Program-made: the position numbers and the translations under genes
From: CAZWEZ01 sp964632795
Lineage (GTDB): Bacteria; Pseudomonadota; Alphaproteobacteria; Rhodospirillales; 2-02-FULL-58-16
Reading direction: 5' to 3'
Assembly (NCBI GenBank): GCA_964632795.1
Contig: CAZWEZ010000002.1
Coordinates: 1-64,000 of the forward strand
DNA: 64,000 bases
The notes under the pieces: model-generated
What the model was told of the DNA's origin: nothing
The model's input: the letters and a program-made list of their open reading frames with translations, nothing else
The model's database searches: none
Shown: positions 28,675-38,384 of the stretch, piece by piece
Layout: each line of letters begins with the position of its first letter
Numbering within the stretch: the stretch's first letter is position 1

Positions 28675-30542
28675 AGCCCGGCCGCCATCGCCGCCTCCAT
28701 CGCCAGGGCCCGGGCCTCGACCTCCATGCCGACCCTGCCAAGGCTGGTCAGGACCCGTTTGAGGACCACCGGATCGGCCTCGCCGGGGCCGCCCTCGCCG
28801 AGCGCCAGCAGGGACAGCAGCACGGTCTCGGCGCGCCGTCCGCCGCCCTCGCCGCCGTCACCGGAAGCCAAGGCCAGGCGGCGCCACAACGCCGGGGTGG
28901 GCATCGCCACCGTCTTGCGGCCGGGGCCGCCGAGCAGGGCCTCCCACGATTCGGGGGCGATCGGCCAGCCGAGGGTCTCGCCCAGGCTGTAGAGCATGGC
29001 GGCGCGTTCGGGCGCCCCGTCGCGCAGTTTGGCGTCCTCCCACCAGGCCGCCAGTTCGGCCGCCCCGTCGCCGTTCCCCTCGCCACCGCCGGCCAGGCGG
29101 ACCACCGGCTTGAGGGCGACCAGCGCCGTCGCCGACTCGACGTCGAATCGGGCGCTGGCCTTCAGCTGATCGAACCACAACGCGGCGATCTCCAGTTCGC
29201 CGCCGATCAACAGGGCGCGCACCGCCTCGGGGGCGAACCACATCAGTTCGGCGGTCGGCGGGATGCGGTTGAGGATCGGCAGGAAGACCCGGACCGTGGA
29301 GGCGTAGCGGCCGCCCTCGCGGGCCAGGGACAGGGCCCGGGCGACGGCCTCGGCCTGCGCCGTGGGCACGGTCTGGACCAGCGCCGTGCGGTACAGCAGG
29401 GCCCGGCTCAGGGGGCCGCTTTCGGCCTCGGCCCTGGACAGCGGGTTGGCCAGGTCCTGGTCACTGAACGAGACCCCGGTGTAGAGCTGGCGCAGGATGT
29501 CGACCGGCAGGGCGCCCGCCGCCTCGGCCCGTTCGGCGGCCTCCAGCCTGAGCCCGACCGGGGCGTAGGGGCTGATGGCGATGGTCCGCAAGACCCCGGG
29601 GTTGTCCGACGACAACACATCGGCCGGCAATTTGACCTTGACCACTCGCGCCATCGCCAGGTGAAGCGGGGTCGGATCGGGCAGGCTGTCGATGACCGCC
29701 CCGCCCCCGGCGGCCAGCGCCTCGATCAATTGGAAGAACACCGCGTCGTCCTCGCCCATCTCGCGCAGCAGGGCGACGCCGAGCGCCGACTTGGCGTACT
29801 GGCCGGCCAGGCTCTGGCAGAAGATGTAGACTTTCTGCCAGTAGGCGCTCGGCAGGACGGTGATCTGGCCGGAGGCCAGGGCGCAGGCGCGGGCGTTGTC
29901 GTTGGCCAGCAGGCGGGCATCGGCCTCGACCCTGGCCAGGCTTTCGATGTCCTCGCGGCCCGGGGTCACGCTGAGCAGCCGGTTGACGCCGACCAGGTCG
30001 CCCATCGCCGCCAGCAACTCGGCCCGCAGCACCACCAGGCCGCCGCCCGGCGCTTCCCCCCTCGGCGCGGCGGCCGCCGACAGCAGCAGGCGGCGCATCA
30101 GGTCGCGCATCGCCGTCGAACCGGTGTTGACCGGCAACCGCGGCAGCAGGGTCTCGACCAGGTTGCGGCTGGTGCCCTCCCACATGGCGTCCCCGAAGCC
30201 CCCTTGGGATTCGGACAGGACCCCCACCGCGTCGGGGTCGATGGTCCTCAGCGGATCGACCTGAACCCCTCCCTTGGCCGCGGGCGCCGTATCCGAGGAC
30301 GGAATCGCCACCGGGGTCACGCCGGCCGGCCACGACGCCGACGGCGCCGTCTCCTCGGGCGCCGGTTCCCCCGACAGCGGCGTGGGCGGCGTCACCGGCT
30401 TGAGCAGCAGGGGCGGGATCAGGCGCAGCGGCCCGGTGTCGGGCGAGGACTCCTGGGCCAACCCCTGGCCGGGGGCCGCGGCGGCCCACAGGATCAGCGC
30501 CAGAAAGGGTCCGAACGGGCTTCTATTGGGGGAAACGATCAT
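28671..30542 (-). CDS. Secreted alpha-solenoid protein of unknown function
   Basis: The 623-residue protein has a signal peptide (about 1-30, ending GQGLAQES) and a Pro-rich linker (about 35-95). The remainder is almost all helical with Ala/Leu-rich repeats resembling degenerate TPRs. I recognise no catalytic motif. It lies between a tiny membrane protein gene (20-bp overlap) and xerD (4-bp overlap), so the three are one transcription unit. I recall similar proteins at this place in related genomes, but the function is unknown. Confidence 0.75.
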
Positions 30543-30663
30543 CGGGGATCACTCTTTCGACCTCGGCCGACGGCGCCGGCATGTCCCATGTCGCCAAGAA
30601 CACCACGGTGCCGACGATCGCCGCCAACACCACCAACAAGACGATTTTGGAAACGTTTATCAT
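30523..30663 (-). CDS. 46-residue single-pass membrane protein
   Basis: The short frame starts ATG at 30663 and encodes MINVSKIVLLVVLAAIVGTV, continuing VFLATWDMPAPSAEVERVIPDDRFPQ. It is a single membrane helix with a short extracytoplasmic tail ending in a conserved-looking IPDDRFP motif. The stop lies 20 bp inside the following solenoid gene, so translation is probably coupled. It is divergent from aroK. The composition and position suggest a real gene that automatic callers miss. Confidence 0.7.
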   Translation of the reverse strand: MINVSKIVLLVVLAAIVGTVVFLATWDMPAPSAEVERVIPDDRFPQ

Positions 30664-30823
30664 TCAGGTCCCTGGCGACGGGGGGGCAGGAGACGTCCCG
30701 TCTTGACGACAGCCGTTGGGCATTGTGGTAGGGTCCAAATATGGCAATTTTTCGGCAGTCTATCGGCTTGGCCGGGCGCATTCAACGGCCCCGCGGCGGA
30801 CGGCGGACGGCGGCGGCCGGCCG

Positions 30824-31360
30824 ATGACCCCTCCCCCGCCCTCCCTGCACGGCAAATCCATCGTCCTGGTCGGCCTGATGGGGGCCGGCAAGACCAGCGT
30901 CGGGCGGCGGCTGGCCAGGCATTACGGATTGGAGTTCGTCGACGCCGACGACGAGATCGCCGAGGCCGCCGGAAGCTCGATCGAGGACATCTTCGAGCTC
31001 TACGGCGAGGCCGAGTTCCGCGACGGCGAGCTTCGGGTCATCACCCGGCTGCTGGACGTCGGGCCGCGGGTGGTGGCGACCGGCGGCGGCGCCTTCATGA
31101 ACCCCCGGATCCGGGCCAAGATCCGCGAAACCGGCATCTCCGTGTGGCTGCGCGCCGACCTCGAGGTCCTGGTCCGGCGCACCGGCCGGCGGGGCGGCCG
31201 GCCGTTGCTGAAGGACGGCGATCCCCGCCTCATCCTGGCCGAGCTGATCGACCGGCGCTACCCGGTGTACGCCCAGGCCGACCTCGCCGTCGATACCGAC
31301 GACGAATCCACCGATACCACGGTGGAGCGTATCATCGCCGCCCTGGAGGCCCTCCCGTGA
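30824..31360 (+). CDS. aroK: Shikimate kinase
   Basis: The 178-residue kinase phosphorylates shikimate for aromatic amino acid synthesis. The P-loop GLMGAGKTS is at residues 17-25, the shikimate-binding DADDEI follows, and FRDGE, TGGGAF and the LID arginine region RRTGRRGGRPLL are present. I chose the ATG at 30824, 16 residues before the P-loop strand, over an upstream ATG at 30716 that lacks homology. Its stop overlaps the aroB start. Confidence 0.93.
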   Translation: MTPPPPSLHGKSIVLVGLMGAGKTSVGRRLARHYGLEFVDADDEIAEAAGSSIEDIFELYGEAEFRDGELRVITRLLDVGPRVVATGGGAFMNPRIRAKIRETGISVWLRADLEVLVRRTGRRGGRPLLKDGDPRLILAELIDRRYPVYAQADLAVDTDDESTDTTVERIIAALEALP

Positions 31361-32508
31361 GCCCGCCCATGAGTCCCCCGGCGGCGGACCGCCTGCGCGT
31401 CGAGCTGGGCCCGCGGAGCTACGACATCGTGGTCGGCGAGGGCCTGCTGGCCGAGGCCGGGCACCACCTCGCCCCCCTGCTGGCGGGTTCCGGCGCGGTC
31501 GTCGTCAGCGACGACAACGTGGCCCCGCTCTACCTGGGCGAGGTCGAGGCGTCCCTCGACGCGGCGGGGGTGGAGCACGCCTCCATCGTCCTTCCCGCCG
31601 GCGAGCCGACCAAGGACTTCGACCACCTTCGCGTGCTCACCGACAAGCTGCTGGAGGCGCGGATCGAACGCTCGTCCCTGGTCGTCGCGCTGGGCGGCGG
31701 GGTGGTCGGCGACATCGCCGGCTTCGCCGCCGCGATCACCCTGCGCGGGCTGCCCTTGGTCCACCTGCCGACGACCCTGCTGGCCCAGGTCGACAGCGCG
31801 GTCGGCGGCAAGACCGGGATCAACGTCCGGGCCGGCAAGAACCTGATCGGCGCCTTCCACCAGCCGCGCCTGGTGCTGTCCGACATCTCCACCCTGGACA
31901 CCCTGACGCCACGCGACCTGGTGGCCGGCTACGGCGAGGTGGTCAAGTACGGGCTGATCGGCGACGGCGACTTCTTCGCCTGGCTGGAGGCCAACGGGGC
32001 GGCGCTGTGCGGCGGCGACACGGCGGCCCGCCGCCACGCCGTGCTGACCAGTTGCGCCGCCAAGGCCGCCATCGTCGCCGCCGACGAGAGGGAATCGGGG
32101 GTCCGCGCCCTGCTCAACCTGGGCCACACCTTCGGCCATGCCCTGGAGGCGCGCAGCGGCTATTGCGAAGCCCTGCTGCACGGCGAGGCGGTCGCCATCG
32201 GCATGGTGCTGGCCTTCGAACTGTCGGCGCGCATGGGCCTGTGCCCCGGCGGGGACGGCCACCGGGTGCGCCGCCACCTGGCCGCCATCGGCCTTCCCGT
32301 GGCGCTGGCCGAAATCGCCGATTCGTCGTGGACCGTCGAATCCCTGATCGACCTCATGGGAGCGGACAAGAAGGTACGCGGCGGCAAGTCCACCTTCGTG
32401 CTGGCCCGGGGCATCGGCAAGGCCTTCGTGTGCCGCGACGTCGCCCTCGACGACGTCCGCGCCCTGCTCGACGACGCCCTCGGCGAACAGGAAGAAAATG
32501 GTGGCTGA
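31357..32508 (+). CDS. aroB: 3-dehydroquinate synthase
   Basis: The NAD- and metal-dependent enzyme makes 3-dehydroquinate in the shikimate pathway. It has about 383 residues. Motifs include PAGEPTKDFDHL, the NAD loop ALGGGVVGDIAGFAAA, QVDSAVGGKTGIN, GYGEVVKYGLIGD and the metal histidine region NLGHTFGHALE with LLHGEAVAIGM. The start is GTG at 31357 overlapping the aroK stop (GTGA); an ATG four codons later is also possible. aroK and aroB are coupled. Confidence 0.94.
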   Translation: MSPPMSPPAADRLRVELGPRSYDIVVGEGLLAEAGHHLAPLLAGSGAVVVSDDNVAPLYLGEVEASLDAAGVEHASIVLPAGEPTKDFDHLRVLTDKLLEARIERSSLVVALGGGVVGDIAGFAAAITLRGLPLVHLPTTLLAQVDSAVGGKTGINVRAGKNLIGAFHQPRLVLSDISTLDTLTPRDLVAGYGEVVKYGLIGDGDFFAWLEANGAALCGGDTAARRHAVLTSCAAKAAIVAADERESGVRALLNLGHTFGHALEARSGYCEALLHGEAVAIGMVLAFELSARMGLCPGGDGHRVRRHLAAIGLPVALAEIADSSWTVESLIDLMGADKKVRGGKSTFVLARGIGKAFVCRDVALDDVRALLDDALGEQEENGG

Positions 32509-32522
32509 ACAGAGAGGCGCCC

Positions 32523-32969
32523 ATGCAATACAAGATCATTCCCGACATCATCGAGGAGCAGTCGGTGTGCCAGCTTCCCGAGATGAGCACGGTCCTGGAG
32601 GCATCCAAACAGATGCTCGATTGCAACGTCGCCGCCATCGCCGTCATCGACGAGGACGGCAAGCTCCAGGGGATCGTCACCGAACGCGACCTGACCCGGC
32701 GGGTCATGGCCAAGGGCCTGGACCCCAGGAAAACCCAGATCGCCCAGGTCATGACCAGGAATCCCGACACCCTGGCCCCCGGAGACATGGCGGCGGACGC
32801 GCTGGAGCTGATGCAGAGCCGCAAATACCGGCACCTGCCGGTGGTCGAGGACGGCCGGGTGCTCGGCATGGTCTCCATCCGCGACCTCTACGCGGCGGTG
32901 AAGAAGACCTTGGAGAAGGACATCCGTGAAACCGAGGCCTTCGTCTTCGGCGACCGCTACGGGGTGTGA
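32523..32969 (+). CDS. CBS-domain pair protein
   Basis: The 148-residue cytosolic protein is a single Bateman module of two CBS domains (about 8-65 and 75-135), with IVTERDLTRRVMAKG and MVSIRDLYAAV closing each. It would bind adenine nucleotides and act as a sensor or regulator. It lies 14 bp after aroB and is probably cotranscribed, though no link to the shikimate pathway is evident. Confidence 0.88.
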   Translation: MQYKIIPDIIEEQSVCQLPEMSTVLEASKQMLDCNVAAIAVIDEDGKLQGIVTERDLTRRVMAKGLDPRKTQIAQVMTRNPDTLAPGDMAADALELMQSRKYRHLPVVEDGRVLGMVSIRDLYAAVKKTLEKDIRETEAFVFGDRYGV

Positions 32970-33035
32970 GGAGACCCCTCGACGTTCGACGGCCAACGGC
33001 GGGCGGCCTCCCATCTCCGCCAACCAAGGAATGCC

Positions 33036-33587
33036 ATGCCTCTATCCAAACCCGTCCCCCGCCAGCACATCCACAGCCGCCACCTCCACTGCCGCGGCTA
33101 CCATAGGGACGACGGCCTGTGGGACATCGAGGCCTTGCTGATCGACACCAAGACCTACTCGTTCGACAACCTCGACCGCGGCGGCGTCAACAGCGGCGAA
33201 CCCATCCACCAGATGGGGTTCCGCCTGACCATCGACGACGAGATGGTGGTCCGCGATGCCGAAGCCGCCATCGACGCCGCCCCGTTCGGCGTCTGCGCCA
33301 AGATCGTCTCCACCTTCGAGGCCCTGAAGGGGCTGCGCATCGCCCCGGGATGGCGCCAGGCGGTCGCTTCGCGGGTCGGCGGCGTCAAGGGTTGCACCCA
33401 TCTCACCGATCTGCTGGTGGGGCCGCTGACGGTGGTCGCCAACCTGACCGTGCGCGACACCAGGACCCGCCGCCGGGCTCCCGCGGCCGTCGGCGACAAG
33501 CCGCCCCACCTCGATACCTGCCACGCCCTGGCCAGCGACAGCCCGGTGGTCAAGCGCGAATGGCCGGACTTCTACGAGGGAGATTGA
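33036..33587 (+). CDS. DUF2889-family protein
   Basis: The 183-residue protein has the DUF2889 pattern: HSRHLHCRGYHRDDGLWDIE at the start, then LIDTKTYSF, GEPIHQMGFRLTID and a GCTHLTDLL segment. Conserved His and Cys residues hint at metal binding but no function is established. It is probably transcribed with the CBS gene. Its last 16 bp overlap the end of the convergent bolA. Confidence 0.8.
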   Translation: MPLSKPVPRQHIHSRHLHCRGYHRDDGLWDIEALLIDTKTYSFDNLDRGGVNSGEPIHQMGFRLTIDDEMVVRDAEAAIDAAPFGVCAKIVSTFEALKGLRIAPGWRQAVASRVGGVKGCTHLTDLLVGPLTVVANLTVRDTRTRRRAPAAVGDKPPHLDTCHALASDSPVVKREWPDFYEGD

Positions 33588-33859
33588 TCCTCTTCCGGGG
33601 TCAGGGTCTTGAGCGACAGGGCATGGACGGCCCCCGCCAGTTCCGCGGCCAGCACGCCGTGGACCATCCGCTGGCGTTGGAGGGCGGACTTGCCGGCGAA
33701 GGCCGCCGACACCACCTCGACGGCGAAATGGCTCTCGCCTTCGGGGCGGGCGGCGGCGTGGCCGGCGTGGAGATGGGATCGATCGACCACCTCCAGGCGC
33801 GAGGGCGACAGCGCCTCGGCCAGCTTGCGTTCCATGTCCTCGGCGATGCCCATGGTCAT
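33572..33859 (-). CDS. bolA: BolA-family protein
   Basis: The 95-residue protein has the BolA fold with RLEVVDRSHLHAGHAAA and the conserved HFAVEVVSAAFAGKSALQRQRMV stretch, read from two adjoining strands and helix. Partners are usually monothiol glutaredoxins in iron-sulfur handling. I prefer the ATG at 33859, which has AAAGGGG upstream; an earlier ATG at 33901 would add 14 residues of unlikely sequence. It is divergent from the EamA transporter across an inverted repeat. Confidence 0.88.
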   Translation of the reverse strand: MTMGIAEDMERKLAEALSPSRLEVVDRSHLHAGHAAARPEGESHFAVEVVSAAFAGKSALQRQRMVHGVLAAELAGAVHALSLKTLTPEEDQSPS

Positions 33860-33898
33860 CGACCCCTTTTCGGAATTGCGCTGGTGGCCTGAATCGGA

Positions 33899-33917
33899 CA
33901 TATGGATACCATATGTT
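33899..33917. promoter_or_regulatory. Inverted repeat between bolA and EamA gene
   Basis: ACATATGG-ATA-CCATATGT forms a perfect 8-bp-arm repeat in the short divergent intergenic space, 17 bp before the EamA start. It looks like a dimeric-regulator operator. No regulator gene is adjacent. Confidence 0.5.
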
Positions 33918-33933
33918 GGATTCAATCCATTAG

Positions 33934-34872
33934 ATGAGCCAATCGACACAACGCCGGGCCTACCTGTTGCTGGGGGCGGTGATCGTGCTGTGGGGGGCCA
34001 ACTGGCCGATCATGAAGGTCGGCATCGGCTACATCCCCCCGCTATGGTTCGCCGCCGCCCGGATCCTGCTCGGGGGCGGCTGCCTGTTCTTTCTGCTGGC
34101 GGTCCAGGGGCGGCTGCGCCTGCCGGGGCGCGGCGATCTGTGGGTGCTGCTTTCGGTCGGCATCGGCCAGCTGGCCTTCGGCCTGGCGCTGATTCACCTC
34201 GCCCTGCAGTTCGTGGACGCCGGGCGATCGGCCATCCTCGCCTACACCACGCCGCTGTGGGTGGCGCCGATGGCGGTGGCCCTGCTCGGCGAACGGCTGG
34301 GCGCAGGCAAGCTGGCCGGCCTGGTGCTGGGGCTCGGCGGGGTCGGGGTGCTGTTCAACCCGACCGCCTTCGACTTCTCGAACCCCCAGGCGCTGATCGG
34401 CAACGCCATGCTGCTGGCCTCGGCGGTGGTCCTGGCGGCGGTGATCGTCCACATCCGCCGCCGCCGCTGGGCCCTGAGCCCGGTCCAGCTGATGCCCTGG
34501 CAGATGCTGCTGGGCGGGGTGCTGCTGGCCGCCGCCGCCGCCTGGCTCGAGGACGCCGCCGAGATTCGCTGGTCGTGGGAACTGGCCGCCGTCCTCGCCT
34601 ACAACGGGCCGGTGGCCTCCGCCTTCTGCTTCTGGGCCTACGTCACCGTGATGCGCTCCCTGCCGGCGATCAACACCTCGCTGGGCTCGCTGGGGGTGCC
34701 GGTGGCCGGGGTGCTGTTCTCGGCCCTGGCCCTGGGCGAGCCGTTGAGCATGACCATAACCGCGGGCCTGGTCCTGATCACCGCCGGCGTCGCCCTGGTC
34801 GTCCTGGCCGACTTCCGCCGGGTGCGGCCGAAGCCGGACCCAGCTTGCCAGGGGGGGGCGGAAGGACCATAG
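33934..34872 (+). CDS. EamA/DMT-family transporter
   Basis: The 312-residue membrane protein has ten predicted helices in two EamA repeats (about 8-140 and 152-290), with WGANWPIMKVG in the first and NGPVASAFCFWAYVTVMRSLPA in the second. RhaT/DMT exporters of this type move metabolites or amino acids. The substrate is unknown. It stands 8 bp before the DnaJ-like gene. Confidence 0.88.
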   Translation: MSQSTQRRAYLLLGAVIVLWGANWPIMKVGIGYIPPLWFAAARILLGGGCLFFLLAVQGRLRLPGRGDLWVLLSVGIGQLAFGLALIHLALQFVDAGRSAILAYTTPLWVAPMAVALLGERLGAGKLAGLVLGLGGVGVLFNPTAFDFSNPQALIGNAMLLASAVVLAAVIVHIRRRRWALSPVQLMPWQMLLGGVLLAAAAAWLEDAAEIRWSWELAAVLAYNGPVASAFCFWAYVTVMRSLPAINTSLGSLGVPVAGVLFSALALGEPLSMTITAGLVLITAGVALVVLADFRRVRPKPDPACQGGAEGP

Positions 34873-34880
34873 TTATCGGC

Positions 34881-35444
34881 ATGCAGGGCAAGGAACACAT
34901 ATGCGAGGTGCCGGTCGCCAAGGCCCCGGAGCAGGGCGTGCGCCTTTGCGAGTGGTCGGAGTGCGGCGAGGAAGGCCTGTACCGGGCGCCCCGCTCGCGT
35001 GAAGCCCTGCGCAGCTACCACTGGTTCTGTCTGGTCCACGTCCGCCGCTACAATTTGGCCTGGAACTATTACGCCGGGATGAACGACGCCGAGGTCGAGG
35101 CCGACATCCGCAGGGACACGGTGTGGGGCAGGCCGTCGTGGCCGTTGGCCGGCGGGCGGGCCGACTTCGACCGCCTCGACGACGTCTTCGGGATCTTCGA
35201 GGGTCCGGGCCACGACCCGTCGTGCCGCCCGACGGTCCCCGGCCGCGCCCCCGGACCCGAGGCCAGGGCGTTGGAGGTCCTCGACCTGCGCCCGCCGCTC
35301 ACCGTCCAGGCCGTCAAGGCCCGCTACAAGGAACTTGTCAAGCGCCACCACCCCGACGCCAACGGCGGCGACAAGGCCTGCGAGGAGAAGTTCAAGGTGA
35401 TCAGCCAGGCCTACGAAACCCTGATGGACGGCCTGGCCCCTTGA
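34881..35444 (+). CDS. DnaJ-domain protein with N-terminal cysteine cluster
   Basis: The 187-residue protein has a C-terminal J-domain (about 132-187) with HPD at 157-159, required for Hsp70 stimulation. The N-terminal half has C23, C28, C50 and H53, which could bind zinc, and the conserved FCLVHVRRYNLAWNYYAGM. This architecture sits beside cobS-cobT and bolA in many alphaproteobacteria. The client is unknown. Confidence 0.87.
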   Translation: MQGKEHICEVPVAKAPEQGVRLCEWSECGEEGLYRAPRSREALRSYHWFCLVHVRRYNLAWNYYAGMNDAEVEADIRRDTVWGRPSWPLAGGRADFDRLDDVFGIFEGPGHDPSCRPTVPGRAPGPEARALEVLDLRPPLTVQAVKARYKELVKRHHPDANGGDKACEEKFKVISQAYETLMDGLAP

Positions 35445-35502
35445 CGCCGACCTCGATTATCCCTTACGAGGCACCTGTTCCAACCACCGGAAAGACCGTT
35501 CG

Positions 35503-36507
35503 ATGACCTCGACCGCTCCTCCTGCTTCCACCTCCGGGTTCCCCCTCGACGTCCCGGACCTCTCGATCTCGGTGCGCCAGACCTTCGGCATCGACAGCGA
35601 CATGAAGGTCCCCGCCTTCTCCGAGAGCGAAGAGCACGTGCCGGACATCGACGGCGCCTACCAGTTCGACCACGACACCTCGCTCGCCATCCTGTCGGGC
35701 TTCGCCTACAACCGGCGGGTCATGATCCAGGGCTACCACGGGACCGGCAAGTCGACCCACATCGAGCAGGTCGCCGCAAGGCTCAACTGGCCCTGCATCC
35801 GGATCAACCTGGACAGCCACATCAGCCGCATCGACCTGGTCGGCAAGGACGCCATCGTGTTGCGTGACGGCAAGCAGGTCACCGAGTTCCGCGAGGGCAT
35901 GCTGCCGTGGGCGATCCAGCACCCCATCGCCATGGTGTTCGACGAATACGACGCCGGGCGCCCCGACGTGATGTTCGTGATCCAGCGGGTGCTGGAGGTC
36001 GAGGGCAAGCTGACGCTGCTCGACCAGAACCGGGTGATGACCCCGCACCCCTACTTCCGCTTGTTCTCGACCACCAACACCATCGGCCTGGGCGACACCA
36101 CCGGGCTCTACCACGGCACCCAGCAGATCAACCAGGGCCAGATGGACCGCTGGAACGTGGTGGCGACGCTCAACTACCTGCACCACGACGACGAGGTCAA
36201 GATCGTGCTCTCCAAGGTCCCCTCCTACGACACCAAGAAGGGCCGCGAGACCATCGGCACCATGGTCGAAATGGCCGACCTGACCCGCTCCGGCTTCGTC
36301 AACGGCGACATCTCGACGGTGATGTCGCCGCGCACGGTCATCAACTGGGCCGAGAACACCGACATCTTCAGGGACAAGGGGTTCGCCTTCCGACTCACCT
36401 TCCTCAACAAGTGCGACGAGCTCGAACGCCCGGTGGTCGCCGAGTACTACCAGCGCTGCTTCGGCGAGGAACTGCCCGAATCGGCGAGCCGGGTGACCTC
36501 GGCCTGA
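35503..36507 (+). CDS. cobS: Cobaltochelatase subunit CobS
   Basis: The 334-residue AAA+ ATPase forms the motor ring of aerobic cobaltochelatase with CobT, working with CobN. Walker A is GYHGTGKST (residues 77-85), Walker B is AMVFDEYDAG and sensor-like STTNTIGLGD follows. Length matches alphaproteobacterial CobS. It is 12 bp upstream of cobT. No cobN is visible in the window. Confidence 0.95.
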   Translation: MTSTAPPASTSGFPLDVPDLSISVRQTFGIDSDMKVPAFSESEEHVPDIDGAYQFDHDTSLAILSGFAYNRRVMIQGYHGTGKSTHIEQVAARLNWPCIRINLDSHISRIDLVGKDAIVLRDGKQVTEFREGMLPWAIQHPIAMVFDEYDAGRPDVMFVIQRVLEVEGKLTLLDQNRVMTPHPYFRLFSTTNTIGLGDTTGLYHGTQQINQGQMDRWNVVATLNYLHHDDEVKIVLSKVPSYDTKKGRETIGTMVEMADLTRSGFVNGDISTVMSPRTVINWAENTDIFRDKGFAFRLTFLNKCDELERPVVAEYYQRCFGEELPESASRVTSA

Positions 36508-36519
36508 GATGTCCCTGAC

Positions 36520-38346
36520 GTGAACCCGTCGGAAGCCCCCGCGGATCTGATCAAACGGGTCACCTCGGCGACCCTCAAGGCGGTGTCCGGGCGCCGCGAG
36601 GTGAGCGTCGACTTCACCCCCGCCGCCAACGCCGGGCTGAGCGGCCAGGCGGCCCACCTGCCGAGCCCGCCGCCCCAGCCCACCCGGCGCGGGATGCGCC
36701 AACTGAGGGGGGCCGCCGATTCCCTGGCCCTGCGCCTGCGCTACCACGACGAAGGCCTGCACCGGCGCCGGGCGCCGACGGGAGGCGAGGCCGGGACGGT
36801 GTTCGACGCCGTCGAGCAGGCCCGCGTCGAGGCGTTGGGCTGCCGCCGCATGGCCGGGGTCGCCGACAACCTGAGCGGCCTGCTCGAGGACCGCTGCCAG
36901 GGCTACGCCGGAACCAGCGAGCGGGTCTCCGAACAGCTCCCCGAGGCGCTGTCGCTGGTCGTCCGCGAAAGCCTGACCGGGGCCCCGCCGCCCCAGGCCG
37001 CCGCCGCCATGGTCGAGCTGTGGCGGCCGTGGTTCGACAAGCGCGTCGGCGCCCAGTTGCAGCGCCTCGGCGAACGCCTCGACGACCAGCAGGGGTTCGC
37101 CGAGGTCGCCGCCGAGATGATCCGCATCCTCGACCTGATCGAGGAAGAGGGGCCGCTGGACGAGGATTCGGAGCCCGACCAGCCCGAGGACCAGGACCAG
37201 CCCGAGAGCCGCGAGGCCGACTCCGAGGCCGAGGGGTCGATGGCCGGCGAGGACGCCGAGGGCGATTTCGACGACGGCGCCGAGACGGCGCCCGGCGAGG
37301 ATGACCTGATGATGCCCGGCGACGAGGAGCCGGCCGGCCCCAGGCCCCCCGGGTCGCCGTGGCCCGGCAACGCCCCCCGGGGGCCGGTCTATAACGCCTA
37401 CAGCCCGAACTTCGACGAGGTGGTGGAGGCCGCCTCGCTGTGCAGTGCCGAGGAACTGGACCGCCTCAGGGCGCAACTGGACCAACAGTTGTCCCACCTC
37501 CAAGGCGTGGTGGCGCGGCTCGCCAACCGTCTCCAGCGACGCCTCCTGGCCAAGCAGACCCGATCCTGGGAGTTCGACCAGGAGGAAGGCCTGTTGGACG
37601 CCGGCCGGCTGTCGCGCGTCGTCGTCGATCCGGCCCACCCGCTGTCCTACAAGCTGGAGAAGGAGACCGACTTCCGCGACACCGTGGTCAGCCTGCTGAT
37701 CGACAACTCGGGCTCGATGCGCGGCCGCCCCATAACGGTGGCCGCGATGAGCACCGACATCCTGGCCCGGACCCTGGAAAGGTGCGCGGTCAAGGTCGAG
37801 ATCCTGGGCTTCACCACCCGCGCCTGGAAGGGCGGGGCGGCGCGCGAGAAGTGGGTCGCCGACGGCAAGCCCAAGAACCCGGGCCGGCTCAACGATCTGC
37901 GCCACATCGTCTACAAGGGCGCCGACATGCCGTGGCGCCGCACCCGCAAGAACCTGGGGCTGATGCTGCGCGAGGGCCTGCTCAAGGAGAACATCGACGG
38001 CGAGGCCCTGCTGTGGGCCCACAACCGGCTGCTGGCGAGGCCCGAGCAGCGCCGAATCCTGATGGTGATCTCCGACGGCGCGCCGGTCGACGACGCCACC
38101 CTGTCGGCCAACCCCGGCAACTACCTGGAGACCCACCTGCGCCAGGTCATCGCGTGGATCGAGGCCCGCTCGCCGGTCGAGCTGACGGCGATCGGCATCG
38201 GCCACGACGTAACCCGCTACTACCACCGGGCGGTGACCCTCACGGATGCCGAGGAACTGGGCGGCACCATGATGCAGAACCTGATGGACCTGTTCGACGA
38301 AGAAACCCAACCCTCTGGCCACCGCCGCCGGGCGGGCAGGATGTGA
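36520..38346 (+). CDS. cobT: Cobaltochelatase subunit CobT
   Basis: The 608-residue protein pairs with CobS. It has an N-terminal helical part, a long acidic low-complexity linker (about 205-285, rich in Asp, Glu and Pro) and a C-terminal von Willebrand A domain whose MIDAS is DNSGSMRG near residue 394. The start is GTG at 36520. The order cobS-cobT is standard for the class. Confidence 0.95.
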   Translation: MNPSEAPADLIKRVTSATLKAVSGRREVSVDFTPAANAGLSGQAAHLPSPPPQPTRRGMRQLRGAADSLALRLRYHDEGLHRRRAPTGGEAGTVFDAVEQARVEALGCRRMAGVADNLSGLLEDRCQGYAGTSERVSEQLPEALSLVVRESLTGAPPPQAAAAMVELWRPWFDKRVGAQLQRLGERLDDQQGFAEVAAEMIRILDLIEEEGPLDEDSEPDQPEDQDQPESREADSEAEGSMAGEDAEGDFDDGAETAPGEDDLMMPGDEEPAGPRPPGSPWPGNAPRGPVYNAYSPNFDEVVEAASLCSAEELDRLRAQLDQQLSHLQGVVARLANRLQRRLLAKQTRSWEFDQEEGLLDAGRLSRVVVDPAHPLSYKLEKETDFRDTVVSLLIDNSGSMRGRPITVAAMSTDILARTLERCAVKVEILGFTTRAWKGGAAREKWVADGKPKNPGRLNDLRHIVYKGADMPWRRTRKNLGLMLREGLLKENIDGEALLWAHNRLLARPEQRRILMVISDGAPVDDATLSANPGNYLETHLRQVIAWIEARSPVELTAIGIGHDVTRYYHRAVTLTDAEELGGTMMQNLMDLFDEETQPSGHRRRAGRM

Positions 38347-38364
38347 AGATAGCCGTTGTCGATT

Positions 38365-38382
38365 TATAACAATTTTGTTATA
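38365..38382. promoter_or_regulatory. Operator-like palindrome before the toxin-antitoxin remnant
   Basis: TATAACAA-TT-TTGTTATA has perfect 8-bp arms and ends two bases before the ATG of the toxin remnant. Its AT-rich sequence also looks like a -10 region. Antitoxins of the HigA type bind such sites, so autoregulation by the surviving antitoxin is likely. Confidence 0.65.
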
Positions 38383-38384
38383 TT

